A stretch of DNA of 35,321 nucleotides, from NCBI RefSeq assembly GCF_021531075.1, contig NZ_JADYTJ010000034.1:1-35321 (forward strand), given 5' to 3'. Both the position numbers and the translations under genes were made by a program. Source of the DNA: Bacteroides caecigallinarum. GTDB lineage: Bacteria; Bacteroidota; Bacteroidia; Bacteroidales; Bacteroidaceae. Shown here piece by piece: positions 34,380 to 35,321 of the stretch (position 1 is its first letter; each line of letters opens with the position of its first letter). A model generated the notes under the pieces. It did not search any database. It was not told the origin of the DNA and was given only the letters and a program-made list of their open reading frames with translations.

Positions 34380-35024
34380 TTATAACGATGGAGTATGTAT
34401 TATCTCAAGCAATATAGGTTTCACTCCACCTACAAAACACTCTACAGCAATTACCATCAGAATTAATCCCATCAATCGCATCATAACATTATTTCCGGTT
34501 TCTCCCATAAACTTAACCAGACGAGTAGACAATCTGAGAATAATATATGTCAACACATAAACAATGGCAATCACACTTACAAGTGTTATTTTAAGTACCA
34601 TACTGTCCGCATCATCCATCAGAATTATCCCATTTGCTATGGCTCCCGGTCCACATAACATAGGAATTGACAATGGGGTGATGGATATATCATTGGCATA
34701 TGCCTTAATTTCCTCATCTTTTAGCTTTGTATTCGTATATCTTGCCTGAAGCATATCATAGCCTATCTTAAGAATAATAATGCCTGCAGCAATCCTAAAA
34801 CCGTTTGTAGATATACCAAAGAATTTAAATAGAAACTGTCCACAAAAGGTGAAACTTATCAGAATAAGAAAAGAAATTATTGTAGCACGTTTCACAATAT
34901 GACTTCTTTCACTCTCGTCCAATCCCTTTGTCATTGTAAGAAATACCGGCATAGTGCCCAAAGGATTTGTCAGAGTAAAGAACGATGTAAAACACAACAG
35001 TGCAAAAGGAAGAATTGTTTCCAT
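34380..35024 (-). CDS. MarC-family integral membrane protein
   Basis: 214 residues with six hydrophobic segments. MarC hallmarks: FFTLTNPLGTMPVFLTMT in the first helix region, RAATIISF-like RATIISFLIL, RIAAGIIILKIGYDML, and TPLSIPMLCGPGAIANGII. The family was once linked to multiple antibiotic resistance, which was not borne out; the transport role is unknown. Single-gene unit between its own promoter (35052-35059) and a bidirectional terminator. Confidence 0.92.
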   Translation of the reverse strand: METILPFALLCFTSFFTLTNPLGTMPVFLTMTKGLDESERSHIVKRATIISFLILISFTFCGQFLFKFFGISTNGFRIAAGIIILKIGYDMLQARYTNTKLKDEEIKAYANDISITPLSIPMLCGPGAIANGIILMDDADSMVLKITLVSVIAIVYVLTYIILRLSTRLVKFMGETGNNVMMRLMGLILMVIAVECFVGGVKPILLEIIHTPSL

Positions 35025-35051
35025 AATAAAAAACGTTTTATATAATCAATA

Positions 35052-35059
35052 CAAAGATA
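35052..35059 (-). promoter_or_regulatory. -7 promoter box of the MarC-family gene
   Basis: TATCTTTG on the minus strand matches TAnnTTTG exactly, 27 nt upstream of the ATG. Confidence 0.6.
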
Positions 35060-35121
35060 TATCAGATTTTAATATAATAGAAATAGTAACCACAATAATA
35101 TAAACCCAACCCTATAAACGC

Positions 35122-35155
35122 GAAAATCCCCGAAGTATCTCTACCTCGGGGATCT
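35122..35155 (-). terminator. terminator of the rRNA operon
   Basis: Stem ATCCCCGA / TCGGGGAT (arms 35126-35133 and 35146-35153) followed on the minus strand by TTTTC. It lies just beyond the 5S rRNA 3' end. Confidence 0.85.
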
Positions 35156-35165
35156 TTCTCCTTAA

Positions 35166-35275
<110 letters not shown>

Positions 35276-35321
35276 TATCTTTATTTACTTTTCAGATCAC
35301 TTCACATGAATCAACAAACTG

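Overview
The window looks like chromosomal DNA of a gut-type member of the Bacteroidales (Bacteroides, Phocaeicola, Prevotella and relatives). The grounds are the Bacteroidetes-type promoter boxes (TAnnTTTG) before many genes, the absence of clear Shine-Dalgarno sequences, A-rich leaders, families largely confined to the phylum (DUF3098, DUF4271, the GT117/DUF2723 protein, DUF4861), and lipoprotein and carbohydrate-active enzymes beside housekeeping genes. The species cannot be fixed from the sequence alone.

Layout. Bases 1-2390: 3' part of an AT-rich GH127 glycosidase gene, open to the left edge. 2391-3060: gene-poor stretch with a hairpin, a possible transposase N-terminal remnant and a decayed ATPase pseudogene. 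3061-3252 (-): PspC-domain protein. 3383-8482 (+): tightly packed operon of methyltransferase, ftsX, DUF3098, uppP, truB, queA and folK. 8536-9977: promoter, SAM-II riboswitch and metK. 10123-12267: LOG-family protein, DUF4271 membrane protein and hemD. 12378-13672: rnpA, yidD and a TatD-like hydrolase. 13775-15067: tyrS. 15188-17116: secreted heparinase II/III-family protein. 17436-22250: phosphate-uptake block (porin, pstS, pstC, pstA, pstB). 22446-22616: a 56-residue peptide gene with its own promoter and terminator. 22824-26849: GT117 membrane glycosyltransferase and a NodB-type deacetylase. On the minus strand, 26933-32548: DUF4861 lipoprotein, a KduD/gluconate-5-dehydrogenase-like SDR, a PBP4-type carboxypeptidase, dihydrolipoyl dehydrogenase and a PH-domain membrane protein. 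32740-34323 (+): nadB. 34380-35024 (-): MarC-family protein. 35166-35275 (-): 5S rRNA, the end of an rRNA operon whose 23S gene lies beyond the right edge.

How it fits together. Most genes are housekeeping: envelope building (FtsX, UppP, PBP4, YidD), tRNA modification (TruB, QueA), SAM synthesis under its own riboswitch, folate, heme and NAD synthesis, and translation. The phosphate block pairs an outer-membrane porin with a periplasmic binding lipoprotein and an inner-membrane ABC transporter; no phoU or two-component genes follow it. GH127, the heparinase-like protein, DUF4861 and the SDR point to use of plant or host glycans, but no SusC/SusD pair is in view, so none sits in a recognisable polysaccharide utilisation locus here.

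Most notable signals. (1) A 66-bp array of six 11-bp direct repeats before pstS resembles a tandem PHO box; a similar 11-bp-phased array, also a perfect 15-bp inverted repeat, precedes the PBP4-type gene. (2) A perfect 17-bp hairpin with a GTGA loop and a T-run lies inside the folK coding sequence. (3) A well-formed SAM-II riboswitch lies about 80 nt before the metK start codon. (4) The 56-residue peptide is a complete small transcription unit with a palindrome over its promoter. (5) A near-perfect palindromic operator candidate lies upstream of the SDR gene. I found no CRISPR array, no tRNA gene and no complete mobile element.
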